Assembly: GCF_030269925.1 (NCBI RefSeq) | Contig: NC_085126.1 | Location: forward strand, 436,501 to 500,500 | Direction: 5' to 3' | Length of the DNA: 64,000 nt | DNA from: Bombyx mori | Taxonomy: Eukaryota > Arthropoda > Insecta > Lepidoptera > Bombycidae | Shown here: positions 44,099-55,721 of the stretch, piece by piece | How positions within the stretch are numbered: the first letter of the stretch is position 1 | Layout: every line of letters starts with the position of its first letter | Translations under genes and position numbers: made by a program | The notes under the pieces: model-generated | What the model was told of the DNA's origin: nothing | Databases searched by the model: none | What the model saw: the letters and a program-made list of their open reading frames with translations, nothing else

Positions 44099-44395
44099 TC
44101 TATACATATAAATAAAATTGGAGTGCCTGTTTGTAATATTGAAATAACCACCGCTTTTTACTACATGCATATGAATATATATACGGTACATACATGAAAA
44201 TAACATTTTTTATAATTATTGTCTGTCTGTTTGTCCGACTAATCTCTGGAACGGCTGGATTTTGACGGAACTTTCACTGATAGATAACTGATGATATAAG
44301 GAGTAACTTAGGGTTCTCTTTTTAGACTAGTTTCACCCCGTGGCGTCACCCGCGATACAACAACAAGTGCGGGTAACATTGCGGGACTCCGCTAG
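44099..44395 (+). mobile_element. Non-autonomous Helitron (297 bp)
   Basis: A|TCTATACATATAAATAAAAT ... GCGGGACTCCGCTAG|T. The text GGAGTGCCTGTTTGTAATAT and CTGGAACGGCTGGATTTTGA is typical of this moth repeat. Confidence 0.85.
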
Positions 44396-45424
44396 TTAAC
44401 AATAAAAGACAATGTTGTTAACATTACACGATATAAGAAAAAAAATGCACTAAGAGACTCTAACAATTAATTTAACATATAATACAGTACTAGTATGCTC
44501 AATTATTACATGCATTACATGCGTGCCAATATTTGTGGGTAGCTTTGAATTTATCCGGAAACGGCATTGTACAGAGAAACCATTCGGCCTTTGATGGATA
44601 CATTATGTTTTACAGATAAACCTGACACTCAACTGCGCGTTTCAGTTCACTGTTATATATTTTAATTATTTTTTTAAGATACATTACATAAAGATACATT
44701 AAGAATCTCACCTTGAAAGGACAACTATTTGCTAGACCAGTTTCTTGTGCCAGGATCATGTTTGGTCATGATTAAATACTTGGCTAAATCATCTATGCTG
44801 TTACTCGTGTATAGTAGTAGTAGTAAGTAATACCTATCACGTTCAATAAAATGGGAACCTTACAATTGAGGACAAAAGTAAGCTCCGTAGCAGCCGTAGA
44901 TTTTAAACGTAGGTACTTGCTATTGTCTAATGTTGTTACCGTCATCATCATCGTTATTAGAGAACACTGGCGACTCCTGCTTCCTCGACCTGTCATAACT
45001 TTTTTGTCATGCATCTATACTATTTTCAATTTATTTTCCTCAGTCCCTTTTCTCAGCGGTGGGGCAAATTATGAAAAGAACAAATTGGTACCACCGCCTT
45101 ACTTCCGCCAATTTTTTTAACGAAGATAAACCATAGCGTTAATGTTCTTATCAGAAAAAATTAAGTGATTTATAAATTAACACATTCTCCACTAAAGATA
45201 ACGTCTTTGAAAGAGATAAGCTCTTGTGATAGCGGAACTAAAACAATAAACGCACTGATAAATGTTGTGCTTCAGACACACACAACGCTTATTGTACCCA
45301 ATTAAATACAAACATGAATGAACTGATTGATACATGGACCCAATGACTGACAGTCATAATCGCCAGCGAATAACGTCACTGGACCGCGTTGTTTACACGC
45401 TTCCACGTGTCTTCAACACCTCAG

Positions 45425-45480
45425 GCGGGGCATGCGGGCGACGCGGCCGGCGGGGGAGGGGGCACGGGATAGGCGGGTGT
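45425..45480. other. GC-rich island
   Basis: GGGCGACGCGGCCGGCGGGG and neighbours form the strongest G-rich stretch of the right half. It might be a promoter remnant or degraded TE. No TATA box, splice donor or ORF points to a gene. Confidence 0.3.
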
Positions 45481-45584
45481 TCTATTTGATAGCACTAAGC
45501 ATTGCCACGATAAAATCGTTTGCACTAAAAAAGTCCCTTGGTCCGTGTGACCTTGGACTCTTCAGAATCACGTGTATTGCTCTC

Positions 45585-45765
45585 AGCGAATCAATTTTAG
45601 AGGAGGAAGAGGTCAACCGAAGAAGACATGGATGGAGTATGTGAGTGACGATATGAGAGAGAGAGGAGTGAGTGTTGACGGCCGATAGAAGAGAATGTAA
45701 TAGAAAAATTGGCTGTGCTGACCCCACCTAGTGGGATAAGGTGGAGGCAAAGAAGACGAATACAA
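45585..45765 (+). pseudogene. RTE-type LINE C-terminal tail
   Basis: GAGGAGGAAGAGGTCAACCG, AGACATGGATGGAGTATGTG, then CTGACCCCACCTAGTGGGAT AAGG match the end of an RTE-type LINE (GRGRPK-WMEYV-like, then the ADP-WDK tail). Frame broken. Confidence 0.7.
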
Positions 45766-45774
45766 ATAATTAAT

Positions 45775-45910
45775 GGTCTCTATCTGTCGACAGAGCAGTT
45801 CAGATTCAAGGAGGGACGCTCGACCATTGACGCAGTGATGTGCATGTTTATCCTCTCTAATGAGGCTATCTACCAGCCCAGGATTGCGCTAGCGGCGTCG
45901 TGTGATAGAT
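45775..45910 (+). pseudogene. LINE RT fragment (QFxFxxGRST motif)
   Basis: LSTEQFRFKEGRSTIDAVMC, the RT box-2 motif seen in R1-like and related LINEs, followed by a short open stretch and stops. Confidence 0.7.
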
Positions 45911-46081
45911 AGGGTCCTAAAAACGTCCTAGAACCCGCTATTCGCTCCTAACATCTGCGGCCTATCAAGACCCACATACACGCGTGCCTCTTAACCGCGG
46001 AAACCTCGTGCATAAGGTCCGGTTCTGCGTACGACAAAAAAAGGCATTCGCGGTATTCGAAGTATCAATATTAATACGGTT

Positions 46082-46195
46082 GTTCTACCCATCAGACCGG
46101 AATGCACGTGTGCTTCGCGGCAGAAATTGCTGGGATGGATGTGACGGCATCCATGTTGTGATGTCTACGGTCCCCACTTATCACGTGGATCGTAA
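46082..46195. mobile_element. Scrambled Bm1 relic
   Basis: AGACCGGAATGCACGTGTGC and TTCGCGGCAGAAATTGCTGG match the minus-sense Bm1 body, but the next GATGTCTACGGTCCCCAC matches the plus-sense 3' half, as if two old copies fused. Low identity. Confidence 0.4.
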
Positions 46196-46299
46196 ATTCG
46201 TGAGCCAATCTAATGCAATTAAAAAGACAATTAAATATAGCTAGATCATTTTTTTTATTATTATTATTTATCATCATCATTTACTATGTTTCTTGTTTT

Positions 46300-46845
46300 C
46301 GATCAACAGATATGATCTGAGTCCGATTACTGCTGTTAAGGATAAGATATAATATTTTATTTTTCGCATCGGATTGTGTTGTATAGCAAGTATCGAAGTT
46401 GATTCATTTTGTCATCGCTTTAAGGAATCGATCTTTATAAGTACATTAGGTAGTTAGTTAATTACTTACGAAAATTGATGTCCTGGCTTACTTTATTTTA
46501 TAATGACGAACATCTTTCATTACACCCCAAATCAATAAAAAATTAACGATTAACCTAAAAAACTGAAACAAACCAAAAAAAACACCTTTATTCCACTCTC
46601 ATGAATCACTAAACCAATAAAAAAATAATTACTACCATAATAAATTAAAGACAAACGTCAAAGGGTACTTTTGTATCGTACATACGAGTATAACAAACAT
46701 TTTTACAGCGCTCCGTTAATCATCGTAAAACGCTCTGAGCTCGGTGGTAACACGGCGCCCCTAATGCGAACGGTCTCAAGCTGAGACCGAACTAACGATC
46801 ACATAATATTTGCTGCTTCTAAATGTATCGTAACGTTGGTAGGTT
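46300..46845. other. No recognised gene
   Basis: AT-rich, nothing supported. Confidence 0.4.
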
Positions 46846-47268
46846 TTTTTTTTTATGATTGAAAGATTAACTGGTGGCCCGGAGGCCTTTCCAGCTTCAC
46901 CAAGACAGGTGGGCGAGCAAAGGCTCAGCCAGGAGGGGTGGGATTTGCTAGCAGTTGCCCGAGCGCCTCCGAAGGAAACCTAACAACTCAAGAGCAATTG
47001 CTTCGCGAATGAATCTACTACCGGATCGGAATCGCGACCCACTGAGAAGATCCGGCGAGAAACTCAGCGGGCTGATGCATAGGTTAGGTTGCACGTCGAC
47101 CTCTTTGTCGAGTTCGACGAGTACGGTTACCGGGGTACCTCAGCCTGCTCCTGGTGTTAGAGCTGAAGGCATTTAATGCAAGAGTTATTGGATCTGATGG
47201 ATTCGTAAGGACGTGTCTAGGGCGACGACGGCGACTTGCTCCTGCGTGATCAGGATTCGGACGTTGGT
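46846..47268 (-). mobile_element. 5'-truncated jockey-type LINE (family B)
   Basis: Poly-T, then ATGATTGAAAGATTAACTGG, the family B 3' UTR, and on the minus strand the last ~60 codons of ORF2 (PNPDHAGASRRRRPRHVLTN, GRRAT at the stop). Coding similarity to 63109-63300 ends abruptly near 47268. Confidence 0.88.
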
Positions 47269-47879
47269 AGGTGCTCACGGTTGTCTGAACACCACACAGC
47301 ATCGATAATACAATGCTACAGAGTCTATTATTGAATGTGATCAGCCTTGTTCAATAGTTATTGACACCAGATTCATATTAGATTCCCATTCAGAATTGGC
47401 ATTTACCTCAAAAAGGGTGTGCTTATGTCATGTGTTTGCAGCACCCACAACACAGAATAGCCTAGTTTGGAGTTAGTCAAGGTTACATCTTAAAAGCAAC
47501 TGCTTTATCAACGTAGGGAACGGAGAACGTGCCACAAGCGTATCGGACAACCTATATATAACAATATATGTATAATGAAAACATGTACACCAATCTCAAA
47601 TATTACATAGTTATATTTAATGTAACAAACCAATTCATTTTGTATTCTTAAGCACTACTAAAATTAAGTTTAACGGCAATTTTCAGTACTATATTCTTTC
47701 ACAAAACACAAAATATGGTACGACCCTGGGCCACTAGAACTGTAGGCGTTACGTTACGTTTTTTTCAGTTGTCGGTCAGTTAGATACTTTTTTTGCCTAC
47801 CTTTTACTAGTAACCTCGAGGGGTTATGCCAGCTTCACCGGACGTGAGATGCTAATAAGATAGAAAATCTATGATGTGA

Positions 47880-48163
47880 CTAGCTAACCCGGCAGACTTC
47901 GTAGTGCCTCAATCGATAAATAAAATACCTAAATTTTTGTATAAAATAAACTTAAAACAAACAAAAGGAAATTCGTCCGACGGGGGACACATCAAAGGGA
48001 AAACAAAATTGTTATTTTTATTTAATTCCGAGCATTTTATGTACCTTTTAAACCTTCTCTGGACTTCCACGAATAATTCAAAACCAAAATTAGCCAAATC
48101 GGTTCAGCCGTTCTCGAGTTTTAGCGAGACTAACGAACAGCAATTCATTTTTATATATAGAGA
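47880..48163 (-). mobile_element. Non-autonomous Helitron (284 bp)
   Basis: On the minus strand A|TCTCTATATATAAAAATGAA ... CTGCCGGGTTAGCTAG|T. An inverted, diverged copy of 41099-41357, with an extra internal segment (GGGGGACACATCAAAGGG). Confidence 0.85.
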
Positions 48164-48169
48164 TTTGTT

Positions 48170-48875
48170 GCTAAAATTTAATGTTAGTTTACGTGAGTTG
48201 GTAACGGTTATCGCTAACATTTATACAGCCACGAGCAAAAGTATGTATCTATATCTTACCAAAAAGAAATCATGCTTTTTCAGATGATTCCTAAAATTTC
48301 GGGCTGTTATCTTAAAGTCGGCGACGGAAAACGCTTTATTTATTCGTTGGTTGAGATTTACGGTAAATATTGAACACCGGGTGGTATAATAACTCGTCAA
48401 ATCGAAGACGTTCGTTTAAGACCTGTCTTCACCACGATTTCGGGAGAAAAAGAACACACGGATAGAGATGTTCGCAACGTTTACGCAAGGCGCAGAGGTC
48501 TCGCATTTGGCAAGCGGCCTTGGGCGCGAGGTTACGGTGACGAAAAACTTTGAGAAGTAGAGCGTTGAAAAAATATACGATCCTCGAAGTGGAGTCAAAA
48601 CAATTATTAATTATAAGTCATTAATTTGAGCCAATTGTAAATAAGGCGTGGTTTCCAGTTTCTGTTTCTTTTATGATAACATAACAGATACGATTATTTC
48701 CAGTGGTATGTTGCAAGCCCTCACCGGTTTATACCGTGATCATTCAAGGGTAAGTTTTTATTTTATTTTTATTGTGTAGTCCAGTAAACTAGAACATTGG
48801 GCATATCCCATAGACATAACAGAGTGATTGTCGACCCCTACCTTTGTTTATGAGGTCAATGTCTCAATTAGATTA
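48170..48875. other. No recognised gene
   Basis: No exon-like or repeat sequence that I can assign. Confidence 0.4.
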
Positions 48876-48879
48876 TATA

Positions 48880-48995
48880 ACAACTGTCTCACTTTTCAAA
48901 CGTCACGCACTACTGCACGGCAGAAATAATGTTGGATACGTATTTCTTTAGAAAAATGGTGGAGGTGTGCGGATTTGTTAACCCGTGTGATAGAT
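48880..48995 (-). mobile_element. Old Bm1 relic
   Basis: AACAACTGTCTCACTTTTCA, ACGCACTACTGCACGGCAGA and GGTGTGCGGATTTGTTAACC follow the order of the Bm1 body with many changes. Confidence 0.45.
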
Positions 48996-49249
48996 AATGC
49001 GATACATTCTCCTTGGAAACTGGCAGGCCTAGCCCAAACAGATATAATAATAATAAAAAAGTAATCAATTCTTTTTTTGTTTAAAAAAAATTGAAGTTGT
49101 TTGTTTGTGTCGTGTCGGAGCGTGTTATTAAAAATGGATATGTTCACGCGGTAATAAAATATATCTTCTTAATTATTTTTATTACGGAGCTGGTAAATCA
49201 AGACTTTAGAGCAACATTAGGAGTTCATGCTCCTCCATAAGCGCGTTGG

Positions 49250-49678
49250 TGTTCTGAGTTCAGACGAGGAAGAACTTCCATTAACGACGACATTCACAAA
49301 GCTGTATGGGTTTGTTACGAGATAGATCTCAACCGATTTTTGGCTCGATTCATAACCGTAGACTTTTAAAAGTCCATAGTTTATATAACTTTGTTAAGGA
49401 GATTACATACGCCGCTAAAGTGGCTGTTTTTTGTGGGACAGCCAAGGAGTGGTAATGATCGAATACCTTAATCATGTAACCACTATAGCGGGGACTTTGT
49501 GCGCAGGAAAAATAACAAAGTTGCGTGAGGAAATACGCAGGCAAAGGCGTGGCAGTCTCGCTAAAGTTGTTTTGTTTCAGCAAGATAACGCCAATTACGA
49601 TAGATTCGCCAAGTCCAGAGTGGTGATGGCGGCCATTCAGGAGGCTGGCTTCGAATTGATGAAACATCCTCCATGTTA
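49250..49678 (+). pseudogene. Mariner transposase relic (N-terminal scrap and central core)
   Basis: Translation gives FRRGRTSINDDIHKA (the end of the mariner HTH region) and, after a deletion, FCGTAKEWDSQ-like text: WDSQGVVMIEYLNHVTTIAG, KLREEIRRQRRGSLAKV, LFQQDNANYDRFAKSRVVM, GFELMKHPP. QQDN carries the second catalytic Asp. The frame stops right before the expected third one. Different family from the maT copy at 15310. Confidence 0.75.
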
Positions 49679-49797
49679 AATGGAAGTAGCTCCTATATAG
49701 TGATTTTTACCTATTTCCGTAGTTAAAACATCTCAAGTGTCATAAATTTAAAGCTGATGACGCAGTAGGCGCCGCGGTACATAATTTTTTAAGGAAT

Positions 49798-49925
49798 CAG
49801 TGTGCTTAGTGCGAGTTTTTTAACGTTCTCGATAGCGTAAAAGTTAACTTAAATTTGTATGGAGTTGGAACGGTTGCTTACGTTTGCCGCTAGGGGCGCT
49901 GTTCTAACTGCGCTAAGCACACAGG
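49798..49925 (+). mobile_element. MITE, AGTGTGCTTAGTGCGAG family, short right end
   Basis: CAGTGTGCTTAGTGCGAGTT, TCGATAGCGTAAAAGTTAAC, then the core GCCGCTAGGGGCGCTGTTCT and only a short right terminus (GCTAAGCACAC). Compare the symmetrical copy at 57840-58016. Confidence 0.75.
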
Positions 49926-50559
49926 GAGATTTTTTTTAAAGGAAAATTTAGTTTTAGTTTATAATTTTAGTTTACCAACCTGAAAGGTGACTACGTCGAA
50001 AAATAAGATAATACTTAGTAAAGGATAATGGCGTCATACTCATTATCACTTTTGTTTGATCAGCCCTAGTAGTTTGTTATGCAGACGTGCTAATTATGCA
50101 ATAAAGAGAGCTGCACAATATTTCAAACAACTGACGTTTGTAAACACCCGACTATTCTGTGTTCCATGTATAGATAGATAGAGCTCCTGCTTGTTTGACT
50201 TTACTTAATAAAAGTATAAATTTTAAAACAATATGGCGCCTCGTAGGGGTCTAGTCCGGATGGAATACATAATCGATGATGTTTTTGTCCGATGATTTTT
50301 TTTGGATTTGTTTAGTCGTGTTTGTCATTCATGTCGTTGTCATTCGCCTGTGACGTGCCGTTATTTATTAGATCGAGTTAAACAGAAACATTACGTGTAC
50401 CTACTGTGGTTAGTGGAACTTCAGGGCAGATTTCAGTTAATTGTTTGACTTTGTAATGAAAACGTTCAATTTATCACTCATACGAGCCGAAGCTATATTT
50501 CGAGAAATATTTTGTATAATTTTACGCCAGAGCTCCAAGATGTTAGAAGGTCTATAAAA

Positions 50560-50822
50560 CAATTACTCCGAAAACCTCAAGCACCTCGTCACCGTCCTCG
50601 TCGCTTGCAACGTAAATTAACCCAAAGACACAGCCCACTGAGTTTCTCACTGGATCTTCTCAGTGGGTCGCGTTTCCGATCCGGTGGTAATTTTGAGAAG
50701 AACAGCTCTTGCTAGGGCCAGTGTTTGCTACACTTCCGATTTGAGCCCCGTGAGCTCACCTACACGTTAGCGTAAAGCTGAAGCAGCCTCTCAAGGCTAT
50801 CAGCATAGGTAGGGGAAAAAAA
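50560..50822 (+). mobile_element. Family A LINE tail, 5'-truncated
   Basis: TACTCCGAAAACCTCAAGCA, CCGTCCTCGTCGCTTGCAAC, TGAGTTTCTCACTGGATCTT, TTTGAGCCCCGTGAGCTCAC, GGCTATCAGCATAGGTAGGG and a poly-A tail. Confidence 0.8.
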
Positions 50823-50829
50823 AATCCGA

Positions 50830-51350
50830 AACTATCGCATCCCATCTCATGCGTCCGTGATAGTATAATAACCTCATCAAACTTTTCCCAAGTACTACGA
50901 GCTGAAAAACTAAACATCTCTCAAATTCCAGTCGTTTCTATTCGTGTGTAACACGCGTAGTAGTAATCATAATTACAGGATTAGACACATTTCTGAACGA
51001 GATATTGATATAAGTATATATTTTTTATACATTTCAATAGGTACCGCCGTTATCGAAGAGAAATCGATTTAGCGATTTTTATGACATCTCGAAACTGATT
51101 AGCTTAGCTATTTGCCAGTTATAATAACGTGCAGTTAAGATTTAAACAGAGACTTGCAATGAATCCTTATTAAAACTAAAACGTTTCCTTACAAAGCTCA
51201 TCATCAGTCCAAGGAAATTTCCGACAAACACCTACATACTAGGTACATACACTTGATAGGATACATTTCCTAAAGTGTGTTAGTAGTGGTGAGCTAAATT
51301 TGAGGCTGACGAGCTGATTTTTTTTTAACACGAAGCATTCCTGCCTTTTT
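50830..51350. other. No recognised gene
   Basis: AT-rich with no supported feature. Confidence 0.4.
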
Positions 51351-51354
51351 TTTT

Positions 51355-51480
51355 TCATTGTACTGAAGATCGGTGAACAAACTCACGCTCCACTTAGTAT
51401 TAAGTGGTTACAGATGCGAATTGACAAAACACAACATGAATTTTGAGACCCACCTTGAAAGTCGGTCACCTCTAAGATCC
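51355..51480 (-). mobile_element. Old Bm1 relic
   Basis: Poly-T then a weak match to GATGGGTGGACGAGCTCACAG and GTGTTAAGTGGTTACTGGAG (seen as GATCGGTGAACAAACTCACG, TATTAAGTGGTTACAGATGC). Confidence 0.45.
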
Positions 51481-51644
51481 AAGTCTTAATTTTACTTTAA
51501 AATGGTTTGAAGGAACTCAACCGCATGTCTCAAAGTGACCGACGACATAGATATGTTTATGGTTATTATATAATAGTTTATTAGGTGTGATTACCACTTA
51601 AAGTCAGGTGGGTAATGAGCTAGTTTAGCCTACTAATGTTTTTT

Positions 51645-52130
51645 ATTTTTTATTGCTAAGATGGTCTGACGAGCTCACGTCCCATCTGGTCTTAAGTGGT
51701 CACCGGAGCCCATAGACATCAACTACGTTAATGTTGCCACCCGCCTCAAGGAGACAGGAGTTCCAAAGTCTTAGTTTTACAGTACAACAGCTGCCCCACC
51801 CTTCAAACCGAAACGCATTACTGCTTTATGGTAGAAATATGCAAGGTGGTGGTACCCCTATGAATTCAGAAGAGGTCCTAACACCAATAATTACGCAAAT
51901 AATAATTTTGCGGGGTTGATTTTTATGACACGATTCTTTCACCGCGACGTCATTCGTGAACAATTGTTAAGTACCTTTTTTTTTTTTTTTAATTAATAAT
52001 AATTAATAATTGTTAAGTACCTACGTATTTAATTAGAAAAATTGGTAAATGCTCGCGGTATTTGAACACGGTCGCATCGCTAGATACAAATGCACCGGCC
52101 ATCTTATCCTTTAGGTCACGACGACTTCAA
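51645..52130 (-). mobile_element. Full-length Bm1 SINE with an inserted poly-T block
   Basis: Body ATTGCTAAGATGGTCTGACG to CCTAACACCAATAATTACGC, linker, and tRNA-like head to GTCACGACGACTTCAAATTA. The linker is split at 51976 by a poly-T tract plus AATTAATAATAATTAATA, and GTTAAGTACCT is duplicated on both sides. Confidence 0.85.
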
Positions 52131-52135
52131 ATTAT

Positions 52136-52384
52136 TATTTTTTTATTTTATTTTTTATTACTGAGATGGTTGGACGAGCTCACAGCCCACCTGTTGGTGA
52201 GCGGTTACTGGAGCCCATAGACATCTACAACGTAAATGCGCCACCCACGTTGAGATATAAGTTCTAAGCTCTCAGTATAGTTACAACGGCTGCCCCACCC
52301 TTCAAACCGAAACGCATTACAGCTTTACGGCAGAAATAGGTAGGGCGGCGGTACCTACCCGTGCCGACTCCCTATCACCAGTTA
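52136..52384 (-). mobile_element. Bm1 SINE body
   Basis: Poly-T/A start, TTATTACTGAGATGGTTGGA, AGCCCATAGACATCTACAAC, CCCACCCTTCAAACCGAAAC, GGCGGTACCTACCCGTGCCG, then CCTATCACCAGT. It sits directly beside the full-length copy in the same orientation. Confidence 0.92.
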
Positions 52385-52829
52385 AAATTCAATCAACTAC
52401 TTCAAATAGTAAATTCAAAATGGAGCACCATTTTGAATCGATCCGACCACGTTTAACCAAATTTAGTCGGCGACCCGAATTTCAAGCTTCAAACTACGCT
52501 GGCCCAAGTATAAAATGGGATTCAACTGTTAGTTAAGTATTTATGTAGTCTAGATTAGTTTTATTATTTATTTTTTATTTATTTATTTATTTATTTATTT
52601 GGGAAACAAACAGTACAATACAAAACATACAATATTTAAAAAATATAGCTAAAACAATAACCAAATATGTTTCCACAATCAAAATCACATATAAGTAGAT
52701 AGTGAACAAGAAGAGAAATTTAGAAATTTAAATTACAAAAAAAAAAAACAAAAGCAACACAATACGCACATATCATTTTATACATTAACTCACACTATAA
52801 AACTACAACACTTATCGGGCCAAATCACC

Positions 52830-55721
52830 CTATAAACACTCCAAAATAGCTTTTCTATATGCTACAAGTGACAAGCAAAAGATATCAGCATTAGAGAACT
52901 TAGCATCATACAACCTACAAGATCTACGGACAAAAGAGTTAGAAGCATATTTCGTTCGAGCCGTGGACATGTGGAAGGTCTGTTTAGAACGCGCGGAAAT
53001 ACGACTACATTTAAATGAAATTTTGGAAAGTAGATAGCTAGAATCAATCTCGTTATTTATTATTTTATATAAAAACATTTGATCCCTCAGTAGCCTGCGA
53101 TCGACTAGAGAGACAAATTCTGTCGGTTCTGGAGAGTTAAAGCGACGACAATGGTATAAAAGATGCTTAAAAAACTTTTTTTGGACTCTTTCTAGTCGCT
53201 GAATATAAATATTATATTGGGGGTTCCATGTGACGGAGCCATATTCCAATATAGACCGTACAAAACTGTTGTACAACAGAATCAAAGTAGATGGTCTTTT
53301 AAAGTCTTTACCAACTCTAAGTATGAAGCCTAACATTCGAAAAGCCTTATTTACTATTTCATTAACATGAAAATCAAAAATCAAACTGGAATCCAAATAA
53401 ATACCCAAATCACGAACAACTGTGGTGCGTACCAAAGTTTGACCATTAATAGAATAGTCATACAAGATATTCGATCTTCCACGTGAGAATGTTATAATAG
53501 TACACTTATTAGTATTCACTGTGAGTAAGTTATTTTGACAGTAAACAAATAAGTTGTTCAAATCATCCTGTAATTCCAAACAGTCGTTTAAGGACCTTAT
53601 AACTTTATATACTTTTTTGTCATCAGCGTACATAATGAATTTGGATTTCCTGAAAACATTCGAAACGTCATTGACATATATATTAAATAACATAGGACCG
53701 AGATGAGAGCCCTGAGGAACTCCCGAGGGAACAGGTGCAAATGATGAACAAAAACCATTGAAAGTCACAGCCTGACTGCGATCTCTAACATAAGACTCAA
53801 GCCATCGCAGCAAATCACCGTGGACCCCAAGTCCATGCAATTTCTCAATCAAGATGTCAAAATTTATTCGATCGAACGCTTTGGAATAATCCGTGTACAC
53901 CACATCAACCTGATGACCATCCTCCATGGAGCTCAATACATAATCCAAAAACTCACAGATGTTTGTCTCAGTAGATCTATGGCTTATAAAACCATGCTGT
54001 TGCTCTATAATATGAGGCCTAATCAATGGAAATAAAAAATCATAAACTATACGTTCAAACATCTTAGGGATGGCACAAATTTTAGAAATTGGTCTGTAGT
54101 TAGCTATGTTATGTTTATCACCGCTCTTAAAGACTGGCACCACGAACGACCGCTTCCAAATACGGGGCATAACACCAGTTGATAATGAGTGATTAAAAAG
54201 AAGATGCAAAGGGTAACACAGCTGAGCGTAACATTGTCGCAAAAAAACAGGCGGAATACCATCCGGACCAGCACCCTTGGAAATATCAAGATTTTTTAAA
54301 TATTGCTTGACTTTACCCACCGAAATAAAAAATGAAGAAATATCTACACAGTTAAGGTCGTAAGAAGCAGGGGTATAACTTAACGATGATGCTGACTGTG
54401 TATTGTTAGTTAAAAAGGCAGAACCAAAATGAACATTAAATAAATTACATATTTCAGAACCATCAGATGAGCACCTATCATTTAAGAACAATTCGTTAGG
54501 AAAATCCCCAGCACTCCTCTTGGATTTAACAAATCTCCAAAATTGCTTACTGCACTTCAAGATATCATCCTCACACTTTGTTATGTGTGCATTGTAACAG
54601 CAAATTTTTAAGGCTTTTTGTCTTTCACGAAGAACAGAAAAACTTGAATAGTCGGCCAATCGACCATAACATTTCCATTTCCTGTGAAATTTTCTTTTTT
54701 CTTTAATCAACTTGATTAAAGCAGAGGAGTACCAGTAAGGGAAATTGGAGTTACCTCTTACGACCTTCACAGGCACATTATCAGAAATAATCTTGTCTAA
54801 GATTTCATGAAACTTGCCCACGGCCATGTCGACATCTAAATTCATAAAAGATTGTTTCCAATCAATTTTCGAAAGTTCCTCGTTAATAATAGAGTAGTCA
54901 CTTTTATGGAAAAGCAATATGGACCGGCCAGGAGAACGTAGGGGTCTCACGTCTAACCCCTGAATCTGAATATCTAAGGCTGGATGATGATCATCCTCAG
55001 ATACAAGAGGAAGGGACGAACGAACAACCTTACAAGCACAATTACTTATTACTAAATCTAAGCATCTTTTATTTATATTAGAAATCGAATTAAATTGTTT
55101 AAAACTATTAAAAGCTAAAAAATTAGAAAGACCAAAGACAAGTGAGTCCCACCGATCACCATTCAAGAGTCTAGCAGGTCCATCAACACCGATCAGCTCC
55201 CAAGAAGCATTCCTTATATTGAAATCGCCGACGCACAAAAATTCGTCACCGGGATTAGTAATAATTGTGTCAGAAATATCCTCAAAAAAACCAATTTCAT
55301 CTTCAAACTGAGAGGAACATTGAGGAAAATAGCAACAGTAAAGATGGAGTAGTTTACTAACGTTATTGTGCTTAATATTTATTTTTATCGAAATAATATC
55401 AGCTGATCGGTTTCTGTTGGAAGGGAGACAGGTTAAATTAAAAACGGTAATTCCTCTACGCACAGCAATAAGTACCCCGCCACCCAAAGAATCATTTCGA
55501 GAGTTATAGTTCCGATCGCAACGGTAAACAACAAAGCGCTCATCAAACAACTCCGAGTCATAAATACCCGGCATTAACCATGTCTCACTAAGACATATAA
55601 TATCATTATCACATAAAATAATGTTTCTATAAAACAAATTAGTTTTACTACGTAAACCACGAACGTTCTGGTAAAAAATCTTTAAATTAGCCATTAGAGA
55701 GAGAGAGAAAAAATAGATCAT
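52830..55721 (-). CDS. LINE copy 2 ORF2: endonuclease-reverse transcriptase
   Basis: 963 aa, same length as copy 1 and with all catalytic motifs retained (SETWL, VGDFNI, VYTDYSKAFDRI, FIMYADD). I count six amino-acid differences by eye: T268I, A419S, T444A, L588I, a Y-to-C change in the IFYLS/IFCLS segment, and V-to-I near the C terminus. All lie outside the active-site boxes. This fits two recent insertions of an active family. Start alternatives as in copy 1. Confidence 0.95.
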   Translation of the reverse strand: MIYFFSLSLMANLKIFYQNVRGLRSKTNLFYRNIILCDNDIICLSETWLMPGIYDSELFDERFVVYRCDRNYNSRNDSLGGGVLIAVRRGITVFNLTCLPSNRNRSADIISIKINIKHNNVSKLLHLYCCYFPQCSSQFEDEIGFFEDISDTIITNPGDEFLCVGDFNIRNASWELIGVDGPARLLNGDRWDSLVFGLSNFLAFNSFKQFNSISNINKRCLDLVISNCACKVVRSSLPLVSEDDHHPALDIQIQGLDVRPLRSPGRSILLFHKSDYSIINEELSKIDWKQSFMNLDVDMAVGKFHEILDKIISDNVPVKVVRGNSNFPYWYSSALIKLIKEKRKFHRKWKCYGRLADYSSFSVLRERQKALKICCYNAHITKCEDDILKCSKQFWRFVKSKRSAGDFPNELFLNDRCSSDGSEICNLFNVHFGSAFLTNNTQSASSLSYTPASYDLNCVDISSFFISVGKVKQYLKNLDISKGAGPDGIPPVFLRQCYAQLCYPLHLLFNHSLSTGVMPRIWKRSFVVPVFKSGDKHNIANYRPISKICAIPKMFERIVYDFLFPLIRPHIIEQQHGFISHRSTETNICEFLDYVLSSMEDGHQVDVVYTDYSKAFDRINFDILIEKLHGLGVHGDLLRWLESYVRDRSQAVTFNGFCSSFAPVPSGVPQGSHLGPMLFNIYVNDVSNVFRKSKFIMYADDKKVYKVIRSLNDCLELQDDLNNLFVYCQNNLLTVNTNKCTIITFSRGRSNILYDYSINGQTLVRTTVVRDLGIYLDSSLIFDFHVNEIVNKAFRMLGFILRVGKDFKRPSTLILLYNSFVRSILEYGSVTWNPQYNIYIQRLERVQKKFFKHLLYHCRRFNSPEPTEFVSLVDRRLLRDQMFLYKIINNEIDSSYLLSKISFKCSRISARSKQTFHMSTARTKYASNSFVRRSCRLYDAKFSNADIFCLSLVAYRKAILECL

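Noticed and set aside
45425..45480. CpG-type promoter of a gene
   Set aside because: G-rich but isolated. No ORF, donor site or core promoter motif nearby.
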